Positions 11,753 to 26,700 of a DNA stretch of 64,000 nucleotides are shown here, one piece after another. Positions within the stretch are counted from its first letter, which is position 1. The number at the start of each line of letters is the position of its first letter. This DNA is from Pyxicephalus adspersus (lineage: Eukaryota > Chordata > Amphibia > Anura > Pyxicephalidae), in the NCBI RefSeq assembly GCF_032062135.1, contig NC_092864.1:22659077-22723076 (forward strand), read 5' to 3'. Both the position numbers and the translations under genes were made by a program. The notes beneath the pieces were generated by a model. It worked only from the letters and a program-made list of their open reading frames with translations, ran no database searches and had not been told where the DNA came from.

Positions 11753-14700
11753 CTGTGAAAATCAATTCAAAATATTAAAATACAAAATGCACATATTACC
11801 AGGGAGCCCAAATGAGACTTGTTTTTGAAAACCTTAGAAGTCACGCTCTGCTTACATTTTATGGACCCCTTCCCAAAACCATCTACTCATAGTGTGTATA
11901 AACCTTTAGAGAATAAAGACCGGTAGGTTTGATACTTTACTCGCTCTTGCTTTTGGAGACTTGGCAAGGGTGAGATCACATTCTTAGCTATATCCTGAGA
12001 AATAATGAACAGCCAAAATATAATTAGAAGACTGCAATGGACTTGTGGATTTTTCAATCGTGTCATTCTCAAGATTTTGATTATTCTGCATTACCAAGAA
12101 AACTTACTGGGAGGCCAGGATTTTGGGCAATGTGGATATGTTAAAACTCACTTATTTTAAGACAGATACAGTAGGTGATTTGTAAAGGAGGGAGACCCAG
12201 GAGCCTTATTGCTTTACTGTCAGGTCTGCTTTAAATATAATAATAAGGATAAAAATTGTATTTCCATACAGACCTTTGCTTCATTGGTGGACCTAGAGCC
12301 CAGATAAAACCTCTAACTTCCCCCCTGCCCCTGCTGAATACTTCACTTATACTTCACAATACTACACAGAATTCATGGTACAGCAAGAAAGCATTGCTTT
12401 CATGGGAGGACCCCAACTTTGTGTTTGATATTTGCTGGGAAAGGGGTGTTTACGTTTGAAATATGCAAGTAAGCATTGGTACAAAAGTTGAGCTTTTATC
12501 CTTGAATAATACCGTCCTTAACTTACATCTATAGCAAATGCAAGCATTTTACAAGAACAGGCAGCTTTTGACCAGCTTTGCCTGCAGTTCAAAGATATCC
12601 TAATATGAGATGCTGCATCTACAGAGTCACAGAGCAATGAAAAGGAGTTCAAACACAGCTTCTGAACTGCCCTGTGTACCAATTAATAAAGGTCAATTGA
12701 TTTTTCTAAACTGTGTTTTGTTATGAATACTTATCAAATGCAGGAAACAACAGCCATTGACATGAATGCTTAAACGTGTCTTTGTTTAATATCTTTCAGT
12801 TAGTTGGTTAGTTTTCTTTCTGAAGCAGCTACAGCCAGAATAGAAAAGCCTTTCCCTGCCTCCATGGCACAGAGTGGAACCCTTGATCTATAAGGGGAAG
12901 CCGTGATCTCTGTAAGTCCACTCTCCCCCCCCCCAGCCAAGTAAAAGCTACTAAATGAACCATAAGATATTGAACCAAAACATATTTTGTTCCAATGCAC
13001 ATGGAATGTATTTAGTTCAGTTAGGGCTTTGAAAATGATGCAAAAAAAGCCGATGTACCAATTAAATCAAAATCATTACAAAATATAAATTTAGGAACAC
13101 TTGCCAAGGTAGATCTTGTTTAGTGTGTCTGGATCCAAATGGTGTTCACTGGCATCTAGGAGAGCCCGGATAATACGACAAGACATCAATCGGCTGATTT
13201 TTGAATCCTCTTCTAAAGTGGTCAGCATTGTGGGCATCACAATGTCCTGAACCTGAAGAATCTGAAAGACACACAATACGTGTTACAAATTGAGGGATAA
13301 AAATGAGGGGTCACTGGGACCAACAGTGGCAGAAAAAAATACAATTTAACATTGCCAGCAGAACAGGAAAAAGCAGAGGGAGGATTCCCCAAATGGGGCA
13401 GTTGTTTCAATGACACTTGTCAAAAAAATCTTTTAGTTTTGAGAAGTCTCTCATTTCACATCTATGGGATAGAAAGAGTGGATAAATCTCAGCAATGGAA
13501 AAGAAAAAATTAAAAAACAGAATTAGTTTTGAAACTTTAGAATACCTGCCATGTTCATTACCTATTTAATAAATTATTTAAGTTCAATGTTGGGTGGAGT
13601 CCAGGACACTAAGATAACAAAACCTAAAAAAAACCTGGAGCCTCCAGCACCCAGATCTGTTATTTAAAATGTAAAAATGAGTGTAGCTGCCAACCTACAA
13701 CCCTTTGATTTTTCATAATTCTAACAGAACACCAAGAGCACAGCAAAGACTGTGTTCAGATTGAAGCCGACCGTGACCTTAAAGTAAACCTGTCATGAGA
13801 GAATATAAATAATGACATTGTTGGCCTCCCTTTAAAACAGCCTAATGGCTGTGCTCAGGTATTTTACAATACTGACCCTTAACAAGTATGTACATTGCTA
13901 AAGTCATATGGAATAAGATTAAGAATTGTTCAGTGGTTAGCACCCTGGCCTTTCCAGCGCTAGGTCCCAGGTTCGAATCTCGTCCAGGACACGATCTGCC
14001 CGTGTTTACGTGGGTTTCCTCTGGGTACACCGGTTTCCTCCCACAATTCAAAAACATGCAGTTAGGTTAATTGGCCCAAGTTGACCTTGTTAATGAAATA
14101 GGTCTATGGTCGGACATTAGATTGTGAGCCCCTTTGAGGGACTGTTAGTGACATGACTATGGACTTTGTACAGCTATATATATGTATGTTGGCCCTATAT
14201 AAATACTGTGTAATAAATAATATTAATATTGTTACAACGTCACTATCGTCACTCTTGTTCCAGTTCGCTGACTTGGAAAATTCTAATCCTAAAGTAAACC
14301 AAGGAGGTCCACAGTTTGGACCCTGGAAGTCAGGAATGTTTCACTGTGAGTAAAAAAAAACAGTCTTGCCTACAGGTGTATAAACTAAAATTACAGGGGC
14401 GCTGTCCTGTGTGCTGTGGGAGGATTTGGAAATCTGGCTAGACTAACTAGTCTATATTTACTATATTACAAATTGTATATTATTAAAACAAATCAAACAG
14501 AAATCTATAAAATAAATAGGGCATTCTCAATTAAATAGTTGATGCACATACTGATCAACTTTGCTCAGGAATGTCACTCTTAAAGGAGTTCATTAATTCC
14601 CGACACGTGCAGGGGAAGCTGGGAATACCGGGTATTCTGGCAACCAAAGTGGATGCTGTGCATGCTCAGCTTAGTTAATTTTTCAGAAACCCAGAGTGAA

Positions 14701-17700
14701 CAGGCAGGTAGGAGGGATTTTCCAATATTAACCTGCCTGATTATGTATTCTCAAAAGTGGAACTTTAGTTCATCTTTAAATATGGGTTTTTGTTTATGGG
14801 AGAGTGGGTTTTATCAGCTGCTGGTTGTCAGGAGTGGGGAGTCCTTACAGGGACTACAACCTGGGACTAAGATTGAGGGTCCTCTGCAGCAATTTGAAGA
14901 CAAATAATGTTAGTTTATGTGCCTTAGTTTTTATGACAAGATTCATTTTCAGTTCCATTCAACAATGCAGTGTTGGGTGTAATCATGATTTTAGCATATT
15001 ACTGTACCTCTTGTGAGGAAAGAACCTCACTCTGAAAGAGGACCCAGAGACAGGACACCGCTATGGTCCGGATGGCTGCTGCTGTCCTCCCAGCCTGCCA
15101 TTTCAAGTTGGGAACCAAAATCTCCTTTATGATGGTCTCTGATTGCAAATGAAACTGTCTGCAAGTGAAAGACAATATAATTAGGGGTCCATTAGTAACA
15201 ATATTGTTTGTTATCTATAAGAGTTCATATGTGTCAGTAATCAATGTACTTTGTTCTTACAAAGTTGCTAGTGATTGATTAGTTTACAAATGTGGAAATG
15301 TCCCTCTTATTTTTTTATTTTATAAAGAGAATAATTCTGCATAATGACTGTTTTGTTTCTTAATGATCTGCCAGTAGGGGGCACTTTAATACAATTCTAT
15401 GAATTCAAACTGATGAAAGAACGGAGGATCTGAATATATGTCCTGATATATGTAGTCAGCGCAGTCTATATAGTACAGGTGTAAAACGAGTCTAAGATTA
15501 TGTTTATGGGTGCCTTTAACCATAATTCACTTTAAATACAATGCCAAATAGACAAGGGATTGCAGCAATTTGAGAACTTTCACATACATATCTATAAATG
15601 GTCTAATTAGGTTGTATACTTTGTTGGGTTTTACCTTTAGAGATGTTAGGAAGACAGACAAGGCTGACATCCTCATAAATGAATAAAACAAACACAGTCC
15701 AAACTTCTAACAGCACAAAAACAGCTCACGTCTGAGATACAGTGAATGCTTGATCATGAACAATTCAAATCCATTAGCATATAAAAATCAAATCATTATT
15801 TTTTATCAATTCTAAAAATATTATGTTCATACGCCCAGATGTAAAAAATAAATAAACAAATAAGATAAGTGGCAATGTTTGCTAGAGTTTATCATCTACA
15901 AACAATACAAATATTGCACCATCTGTTCAGTAACACTGACTTCCAATATAATAAACAAGCACTGTAACTCCCAGTAGCATCCTGGATTACATAAAATTCA
16001 GCTGACTGCAACCAGAATGAATGTTTGTAATCACTAAACATTCCAGATATGATTATTGCCCAAACAGTCCAACATTGTCACTGCTGGGCACATAAATCAC
16101 ATCCAGTTAGCTGCAAAACATGAAAATATGCCACTGTACAGCCGCTGTCAGCTAAATAAACTACCAGACCTCTGATGATACAATTCTAGCAGTCTGGGCC
16201 TGCCAATGGACGATCTCCAATTAAACCACCAACACCCAGTGCATAGATATTTGCACATATTAAAGTTACATTTCTGTTTAATTAAAGATCAATCTATTGT
16301 TGAATCCCCAGTTATAATAATTTTATGTCAGTTCCTGGCATCGGAGGAATGAAAAATAGTGCATTACATGATATCTCTTTGATAGGAAAGAAAATATTAA
16401 ATACTGCCATCATGTACATAGGCTTAAATGGAAGAGGTTGGGAACCATTTTGTGTACGTTTGTGGTGGATCATGGTGCACTTCAAGAAAGAGTCAAGATG
16501 CTTCTGGTCGCGCAGTTTCTTTTCCTTCCCTGGAGGAAGAGCCGCACTGCAGATGTAACCAAAGTTGTAACCACGTGCCAACATGTTACCTGTGGTGCAC
16601 TTTGCTGCTACCTGTAGAAGCAGGTACAAGTTACTTGTAGCATCTTCCCGAGGCATCGGTTCACTGGCACAAGGAAGCAGTAAATGCCCCACAACCTCAC
16701 GGCCAGTCTGAACCAGGCCTTAAATAGAATGTCTCCGATAGACTCCCCACAATGTTAAACTTTATTTATTACATTTTCAGAATATTACCATGCACTAAAA
16801 CCCGACTGGCTTGCAGTGCTGCCCTTTTCGCTCCTAGTTTAATCTTGTGATAGAGAAGTATTGTACATCAAGGTTCTATTCATTCTAGGCATATATAGTA
16901 ACTATATGAGGAATAAAGTGTTGATAGATTTTTACTATATATCATGCTAGTAATTCCACTGGAAGCTGCTTGCCTGGAGGCCTGCTTTAAGAGACACATT
17001 TGCGCTTGGTTTTCCTTTAGAGAGTTAATTAACATTTCTGTGTAGGACTAGGACAGAACAATACGCCTTTCAAGCATTCCTGTCTGCAATATTCTATGAT
17101 GAGTGCCCAAAATTCTATGAATGAGAGCTTATTGTTTTCTAATGTGAAGGATGTGCTGTGAATCTTTACAAACCCTTTTGAGTTGACAGTTTCACTGGGT
17201 TTTAGAAGAAGTTTTGACAACATGGTAAACACTTTCAGGCGCATTTGAGGATCTTTTGTTGGTTGAAGGCAGTTCTTCAAAACTGGTATTAACAGGTCCA
17301 GATTCTCTCCAATGACAGGGCCTGAAAGAGAGAGAATAACACAGTTATAATAGAATTACTAAGTCTTATGACGCATACATACACACGGGGGTCATGGTTT
17401 AATTTGTTGCCCTTATTATGAACTAACCAACAACAATAGAATGTGGTTGAAGCAGTGGTTACTGGCCGCAGGAACTACTGACGGGGAAGTGTAGCGTATT
17501 CCTAGTGAGCAGACACTTAAAACTATTGTTGCAGTTTACTTTAAGTCATTTTTAATGTGACTATCATGTTCTTGTATGTTCGCTCTCTTATATTTTTAAA
17601 TATCGAATAGAAATTTGAAATTTGGTCACTAGAGGGAGCTCTGTATCAGCTTAATTTAACCTCTCAGAATAGCAACCATAGAGATGGCATACTCTATATG

Positions 17701-20700
17701 CCCATCCTGAAACTGAGCAGTAAATGGAAAAGCAGCAGGCTGATGACTTCATAAGTCACTATGCTCTCTTCTATAGCCATGCCTCATTTTCAAGCATTTG
17801 GCAAATTCTGAATGCTTCAGAGAGTGGCACCTACATGACAATGACATGCTGTAGCCCTCTGCACAATTTTACTCTGCACAATTTTACTCTCTCAAAGTAT
17901 AATTTTAAAAAATGTATAGAGAATACATTTAAAGTAACCTGACAAGGTAAGATAATCTTTCAATAGAACAGCTTTAAAACTTCCTCTTCCATGGCCTGTG
18001 TCTTCATTAAGTCCCTTGTCAGTCCCTTCAGCATTCAACACTTCAGGGAATGTGGGATCCCCATGTCCCCTGCCACATGCAGTGGTTTCATCCTTCAATC
18101 TATTGGAGACTACTGCTTAGAGATCAGAGGATGGAACTAGGACATGAAGTGGGGGACACAGGCATCAGACATTCAAGCAAGTGTCAGATACAGAAAAGCC
18201 TTATGGAGGCTGCAGCACTGGAACAAAGTTTTTTTTTAATTTTAATAGTACATTGAGAAAAGAAGAGCTGACCTTAGCTTTTTACACAAAGAACAAGATA
18301 TGTTCAGGGGCATTGGGACATAGAGGTTAATTAGTGAAATTAATCTTCATCTTGTGACTATAGGGAAACAATTACTGCATAGCATGGCAGAAATACAGGT
18401 ATCTGCCCTCGGGCAAAACAGCCAGGGATTCCAAAGAGCCATGTACATATTAGGATGAACAATGCCACAAAGAACATATTGTATGATTAATCTGTATTGC
18501 AGGGATGGATGTTAAAAGACAGAGGTTAAAGAGCAGCCTAAAACAGTATTTATAAAAAGGGGAAGATATAATGTCTGCTGGTATAATGAGGAACTATATA
18601 ACTATATATACTGAATGGGCAGGAGAACTACATTTTGCTATGCCCACTGGAAGCGGTTATTTAGTGGCCATACTCCACCAATTTACAGTGAAGAACAATT
18701 ATACTACTTTTGCATGCTTAAAATGTGGTTTATATACACATCATTATATTGTACATTATCATCATAGGTCATTCATAGGTGTCATGGCTGTCATGCTCAC
18801 CCCTTTCTTTAATGGTCACCAATTCTATGATCTGAGACAAGTACACAGAAAGGACTTCTGACTTTTCCCATATGTGCACATGCCTTTTCAATGATCCAGA
18901 AGTCAGTGATGAAGCCAGTGGGTTTTCAGAACAAAAATAAACAATTGCGTCTTCCCTCCCCCCCCCATAATAATAATATCCTGAAAGGTTTACTTTATTG
19001 TGATGTGAGATCCTATTAACCAATAGAAAGGCCAGACAGGTAAGACGGGACGTGTCAAGTTAAAACTTTTATGCTTTTTCATCTTTCAACTTTATGTTCC
19101 TCTTCATAAGCTTATTTTGAACTGCAAAGTATGTGACAAGTTTATTTTAAAACCCAGTTCTGTAACCCAGTGATTTTCTTTTGTGTATTCCTTTTGCTGA
19201 AAAGTAGTTATAAAACACTACAGACCAACTTTTATTGTATTATAAAGCTTTTACTGCATCATGACTGTATTTTCTATGACGTTTCAAGGCAAATGTCAAA
19301 AGTTTGAAATTGACCTCGAAAATGACTTTTCAGGCAGAGGTTACAGTGTGCTTACTTGCAGAGCAGGTTAGTTGGTTGGCTCAGAGCCTAAATGGAATCA
19401 CGGATATGCTCAGAAAACATTGTACTGCAAACAAAAGCCAACCACCAGTTTCAACACAGTTATAACTCAGAAGTTATGAATTGAAAAGTTGTGCATTTTT
19501 CTCAGACTGAAAATTAGTTTGTTGGTGCACATAAATCAACCAAGGCAGTACACTTCGCACTGTCTAGCACAATATAGCTGATACAGCTACTTCTGGCAAA
19601 GAACCATAATATGGAATTCCTGTCTTTAAATGGACAGAAAAGGAGAAGTTCATTGAAGCTGAACTACTTTAAAAAGCAATGAGTTATGTGGCATTAAAAT
19701 CCTATATATTTATTTGATATCTTGATATAAGTTGTAATAAACAATAAAAACAACAATGTACAAAGTTTCAAATATCAATCGATAGCTTCAAACATGTTTT
19801 GCGGGGGACCTGCTTCTTTAGCATGCATGCATTGTGTATTACAAAGCCTATTGAAAATAAAGGGACTTTTATGATAAAATTGTGTCAATGTGAAATGATC
19901 GGAGCAGCAGCCAGTGTTGCTTTGTCAATCTTTTTTTAAACGCAGCGCATTAAGCATATTCATCTGTTGCCCTTTACATACTTTAGGTGCATAGGTACAT
20001 GGGAAGCAAAAATCTTTTGAACTCCTAACTTCCTGTTTGAGCTGTTGTTCCATTGCCCTGAAATCTCAAGCAGTGCCATTAGCCATCCCATGGGTTCTCT
20101 CCTAGACCAATTGTTTTTTTAAGCACACACTTTAAAAATACAACATAATAAGCTCCTTGCAATTGCTTCAAAATACTTACCAGACTCTGATACAAGGACT
20201 TCATACTGGGCCCTCTCTATAGAAAAACTGGTCCATTGCTCATGACTTTCTGATGCCCACTGCATTAATGGTTGCATGTGCTGACGGTAAAGGTCTTGGG
20301 CTCCATTCAATCCTTGTATTTCTGCCAGTGACATCATCACACCTTGAACCTGTACAGAAAGAAGCAATATTTTAAAAGATGAACAAAGTTACAAGTGAGG
20401 TTTTGTAAGGATTTAGTCTCTTTATCCAAAATGATTACCTACAGCCAATACTGAATACTCAGGGTTATAATTGCCAAAAAGTTTCCTCATGTTAGTTGTT
20501 GTTTATTTTACATTATGAAGAAAGGCACAATAGACAAAGGAAAGTCGGAAGTGAGCATGAACATCAAAACTCCACAGTGGGCAAAACCCAAGATCACAGA
20601 AGCCAGTGAGATTTAACCAACTATAATCCACCCATCATATTAACGCTGACATAAATTTAGGCTTGTGTAAGAATCTAAATATTCAATTTCAAATCATTTA

Positions 20701-23700
20701 AATTGAAATTTACTTATGAAACATTTTTAGTCATCTAAATATATAGCACCATATGTGTTTTTATCTGTAAAAGGTTGAGTCAGTGAATGAAACGTCACCC
20801 AAAATCAGATACTAGCTGCCTAAGCTCTTACCCTGCATATTCAGTAGCTGAGAGATAATCAGTGGGTTCAGACAGCACAGTATGTATCGGGTCCCTTTCA
20901 CTCACCAATAAGAAGACAAATGAAAGGTAAGCTTGCACAATTACAATCATAGAATGAGACACTGACACCTTGCCCAAAAAGGCAGTGACCATATCTTTCA
21001 AAAGTATAACCTATGACCCCTACCAATGCTGCAATAGACATTACTAGGAATCTCTGGGTATAGAGGAGCATGTGACCTGTTCCCATGTGTTGGTATACGG
21101 TCATATTGTTGACAAGGCATATCTCAGAAGAAAGGAGTTGAGAGGACGTTAAGGTAAGCTAAGCCTATAGGAGATCCCCTTATCAAGGACATGATAACCT
21201 TGTTGAGACTGTGGGTCTTTAAAACAGAATAGCAATATACACATATACATATATTCCTTACAATCTAAACATACAGCCCTTAATTCTACATTTATGGATA
21301 ACACAATTATTCACTGGTATTCACATAAAAGGCTATAGATTGGTTTCAATAAAGGGTATTTAAGGACTCCGAAAGAAATGATTGTTCTGATTCAGCTGCA
21401 GAACATTACATTGCTGACACAGCGTCTGCTTTTCAATGGGGCGACTAGCTGAGATTGATGGAGCACTGGCGACAGTTTAAGTGCCTTTAAATAAAGCCTG
21501 CATCATGTCGTGCATAAAGGTGATGTTATAGGTGAGTTTATGTTCCCTAAAATAGGAATATTTTATACAAGAATGTGCCAGACCAATGAACATTGTGAAA
21601 AGACTAAAGAGTGGAAAGTGTAATCTAAAACAGCCAGCTAATCTCTTGCTAACCCGAGGCCGCAGGAGACCTACATCAGGCTGGAAAGTGTAGCACGACC
21701 CTGGATGGATTCTTCCCCACACAGTAGTGTTGAAATTCTAAGATAAACACACTAATTTAGGACGTAAGTGTTCATGTGGACCTTAAAAACAGTCTGGGAG
21801 TTATACTGGTCCCCAATATATGGCAGCTATATAATGCCTACACCCAGCTTAACACAGATCCTACATTATGGTAAAACTTTTTCAGCTGCTAGTGACATTA
21901 CCAGATGGATAAATAGCTTACATTATATCTATAAACACTCTTCTCGAAGGCCTGCAAGGGATTCTTTCCATGGAGCACCACACTAATGTACTTTGATCTG
22001 TGTATAAATTCATTAAAGTAGGGGGTCCCTCAGGATCTGAAATTAATTATAGCGTTCCCCCATGTTAAAATGGTCAAGAAAGACGGTATAGAGCACACAG
22101 AATACAGTATGGTGGCCCAGTGGTTAGCACTTTGGCCTTTGCAGCGCTAGGTTCCAGGTTCAAATCTCAGCCAGGACAATATCTGCATGGAGTTTGCAGG
22201 TCCACCTTGTGATTAAGTGGGTTTCCTCCCACATTCCAAAAGAAAAAAATATGTGGTTAGATAATTGGCTTCCCCCCAAAATTGACCTTAGACTGTGTTA
22301 ATGACATATGACTATTTTAGGGACATTAGATTGTGAGGCCCTTTGCTCCTAGTGACATGACTATGTACTTTGTATAGCGCTGCATAATATGTTGGCCCTA
22401 TATAAATACTTTGTAGTAGTAATACTAATAATAGAGAATATTTATTGCTGTCTGCATATCAGCACACAGAGTGTCTGGCTATTCTGTTGAGAATTTTTTT
22501 TTCCTTCTTCAAATGTAATATGCTAAAAACGCAAGATGCTTACAGACACAAGATGGTGCCAGACAAAGGATATTTTCATTATTTGACTCAAATATACAAA
22601 ACATTCATATATTGAAATTTGATATTATGTGCAATACTGCTTTTACCTCTGCAGTGAAATGGAAACAGTATTATATTGATTGAACCTATTTAACACTACT
22701 CATGGTCTTTTTCCTGAAGGTGAGGGTGGTTTTAATTTGCTGCTACATTGACAGTTTAAATATTCCCAGTCTAGCAAATTTTTTTTTGTCTGTATCTTTG
22801 TTGGGGAGATTTACTTCCTGTTACCAAGAACTGTAAAAAAATAAGAAATCTCTCCAAAGGGAGGGGGATTCCTTTCTTAGAAGTCAGCCGAACAAGTGTG
22901 CCTATTGGAACTCCTGTGGCAACTCTAAATAGTTGGTTTCCGAACACTTTTTATGTTGCAGATAATGATCATCAAGACAGAATCTCCCCACTGAAGTCAA
23001 AGACAGCCATTAGATACCTACCAGTGGTATTCTTTACAAACAATTAGGATAAAATGACACTTTACACACATATCTTGGCACTAAATGAATGCGGAATGAT
23101 ATAACAGGGATAAGACAGGCTGGCCAGGTTTAGCACACACACAAAAGATGTGTACAATTTACTCTTTATCTGTTCAGCCTCCACCTTAGAATAATTCAGT
23201 ATATACAATAATGAAGAATGTGTGTGAGTAGACTGCAGGATATTAAGATACGGTATAAATTGAGTAGAATAAAGCAGACAGACTCTGCTGATAGCATTAC
23301 CTTTTCATAGAGGTTTTCAGAGGCTGGGCTAGCCAATATTGTTATCAGCACTTTCATACAATGCAGGCTGATGTCTGCACAATACTGCTGGCATATGCTA
23401 ATCAAGGACTGCAGGCAACACAGCAACTGCTCCAGGTACAGCACCTGTCAAATGAAAGACACATTAGACAGAAATAGGTTCATTGTTAGGAGTACAGATG
23501 AGAAATATAGATAGTTTGACCTATTAGCCTACTGATTAAAGCATAAAATGATACTTCTCACTCATCACATACCAAGCATACCTCTCAGATGGACACTTAA
23601 GATTATCCTGCACAGACATACTGACCTGAGTTTACAAAATGTAGAAGCACATTATGAGAGCATAGCAGATATAAACAAATAAGAAAACACTTATTGTATA

Positions 23701-26700
23701 TGGGAAAAATAATAGATGGGTTTAGCATAGCTTATCAGAAAAAGCACTGTGGCCAATTTGATTAAAAAAACAATCCCGACTATAGGCTGTGCTTAAGATC
23801 TCTACATGGACACAAAAGGGCCACAAAGAATACGCAGTGCCTGCATATTAGCACTGCTGTTAGCAAAGACAAGTTAGGCTATTAGTCTACAGCAGGGTGC
23901 CAATCACTCATCTTCCCCCTCCCCTCCACATAGAACATTCATCCATTACTGGATAAGATCACAAAAGATTTTTTTTCAGCAACAATCATCAGATGTTTAT
24001 TGGATGTCTGCAAAAGGCTTAAACCAGGCCAAGTTCATTTTAGTGACAATAGCATTTGTTTGAATAGGTACTTTAGAGGAGTCTCTTTTTTGCTGGATGA
24101 TGCGGAATTAGTGTAGTTAAGCAGAAATTAAGTTTTAGCAGCTGTATGAGCTGTTATCCATCGACTGTATATAGCAGGTACATGTATTCTGGAACGTGCC
24201 ACCTCCTGGTTGCAAGTGGTAATCAAAATATTAATATATTATTATTATTTAGTATCTTATTTTAATTTAAAGTTATAAATGTAGTACAGAAATCCATTAT
24301 ACGTTCCATTTAGGAGGTGGAAAGGGTTATTAGGGTTGTTTGGCTTTCAAATGTTGGGGATTTCAAAGAGAGATAGGGTAGAAGGAGAAGGTTCTGTAGC
24401 AAAAAAAGTTGTAATCTGCAACTAGGTGAAAGTTGCTAAAATATTTTCTCAACTAAGGTGCTAACTGTAAACATGCAACTTGGCAGCAGAGATGGTCATG
24501 TAGATGGTCATATTAGCAATCTCTGCACACACCACTTGGCAATGCTAGATGGTTATCAGACATGAGACGCCATGTAGATTAGCCGGTAACTGTGAAGTAT
24601 GAATTAGGTCTCTCCTACCTATGTTCTCCTATTAGACAAATTTATGATGGAGTTTCTAACGCTCAAGTTACACCATTGCAGCTGCCGATTCCCTGTAGCT
24701 CGTGTGATCTAAGTAATACTGCTAGCCAGTGCATAACGAATGCATTAAGAAAGTCTTCAACCATTTCATTTTCCAGCGCCTTTCTAGACCAAACAGACAC
24801 CAGAGACTCGTGACAAGCCAATCGCTCATAAAAAAAGAAAATGGGAAAAAACTCTGCTAATAGCTGAAACTAAAACAGAGTTTAGAGCAGTTTGGGACAT
24901 TGCTCTTGTTTATTAGGCGGTAAACAAAAGATCCAACATGTAATAGGATGTTGCTAGTGATTCCTTGGGAAATTTGCACCTCTTATGTGACACCAATTAA
25001 CTTTTTGGCTATCTATAAGGGTGACATTCTTCGCACTGACCACCACAGTAATATACTGTGAGCTGTGGATATAATAATTATAGGTAGTGCAATTCTTTAC
25101 ACAATAGTGTATATACAATGTAATAAAAATGAGTGGGGCTTCAAAACCTTAACCCTCGGGAACCAGATATACCAACCTGCGCATAACATAACATGGCAAG
25201 GAAAGAATTCACCTCCTGCTATGGTAAGTAGGCATGGCTATGGATTTATGGAGTTATTGTTTCATACCAGTGTTTCATTAATTACTTTACCTTGATCTAG
25301 TCATATTGGTGCCTCACAGACCTACTGTGGAAAGTGTTCTCATTGGGTCTTCTCTTGGTGTGCATGCCTCATACATTCCCAAGGTTATGCAGTATATGAG
25401 GTGGCCTTTAATGGTCCAGCACAATATGACTTAAATGTCATATGAATAAAAAAAATTGGGCTAAGGCATGCAAGAAGAGGTCACCACAAATCTGAATCAA
25501 GGAGGAAGGGAAGTATAGAAGCAGAGAATAGTATGGAGTAGAAGTAAGTGCATAGCTGGTTGGCTGCACACAGGGAAATTAAACTGCATTAAAAGGTACA
25601 AATGTCCTGTAAAAATTACTAGAATTATTCACATATTCACTGTCTAAAAGGAGTAGATAGCAGGACACTTACTACTTCCTATGGTTTAGGCCATACCATG
25701 ACATGTTCTCTTTAAATATAATTGTCAAATAAAGAATGCTTAGAAGAAAGTTCCTTTGAAGTCTTCATATCGCATTTCGCTCTTTCAGCTGACAGGTGCA
25801 TAATTCAGAGGCATACACCTGGGAAAAATCCAATTCATGAAGCCCTTATCCAGCCATTAGAGGAAGAAGATCACAGCACTCAGGGGCTGCAATGACATGG
25901 AGTGCTGACACTGTATCATTTTAAATAGGTAATTTGGATTTCTTGATGTGGCTGGGTTAGTTCATAAAACTGTGCTGTCAGGCTGGATTAGGCCATGTGC
26001 ATGGCTAGTCAATCATCAGCATGATATTGAGGGAGATATTCCCAGGTAAACCAGGCTAACAATGGGCTCAATTACAGTGTGGTATATTTATTTAATTCAC
26101 TTTGTAAGAACATATACACAAAACACATTGTTAATTATCTTCTGATACATCAGCACGTTGGAAATTGCAGCAATTATTACTGTCTGGTAAATAATAGAGG
26201 ACATTGTCATGAGCTCTTGTCTAGGAAGATTACACTGCAGGGAAACTTCTAGTCCCTCCCACATTGTTCATATTTTTTTCTACGAACCCATATCACATAA
26301 TAGTCTTAATATTATCATTAGTATTATTAGCTTTTATTTATAAAGCGCCAACATATTAGGCTGGGGCTACAGGTGACAAACCTGCAAACTTGAAAAACAA
26401 AAGTTTACAACCTGGATAACTTAAAAGGCCAATTCCTAAAAACTGATCCTTCAGCTTAAACCATTTGGCAATTTAACTCTTCGTTAGGTGTTGTATTGTG
26501 AGATATTTTCACTTGAGTTTCTGCGTCTGTTCACCTGCTGTGGCTAATATGAAGGAATACCATGTAATAGAAGGTGCTGGAACATGTAAATGGAAGGCAA
26601 CTCTCTATTGGCATATGCCAGTTATGAAGAATGCCAGGTTTTGTTTTATCAGCATTTGCAACATTTTAATGAATGCGAAATTGAATTAAAGATACTGTGC

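Noticed and set aside
16312..16692. 126-codon - strand open frame in a DNAAF5 intron
   Set aside because: It overlaps a dispersed repeat that also occurs near 62410.
17029..17173. Extension of the DNAAF5 DPQMRLKVF exon through FVKIHSTSF..
   Set aside because: The next exon joins in phase only if the exon ends at 17174. The extension does not resemble the protein family.
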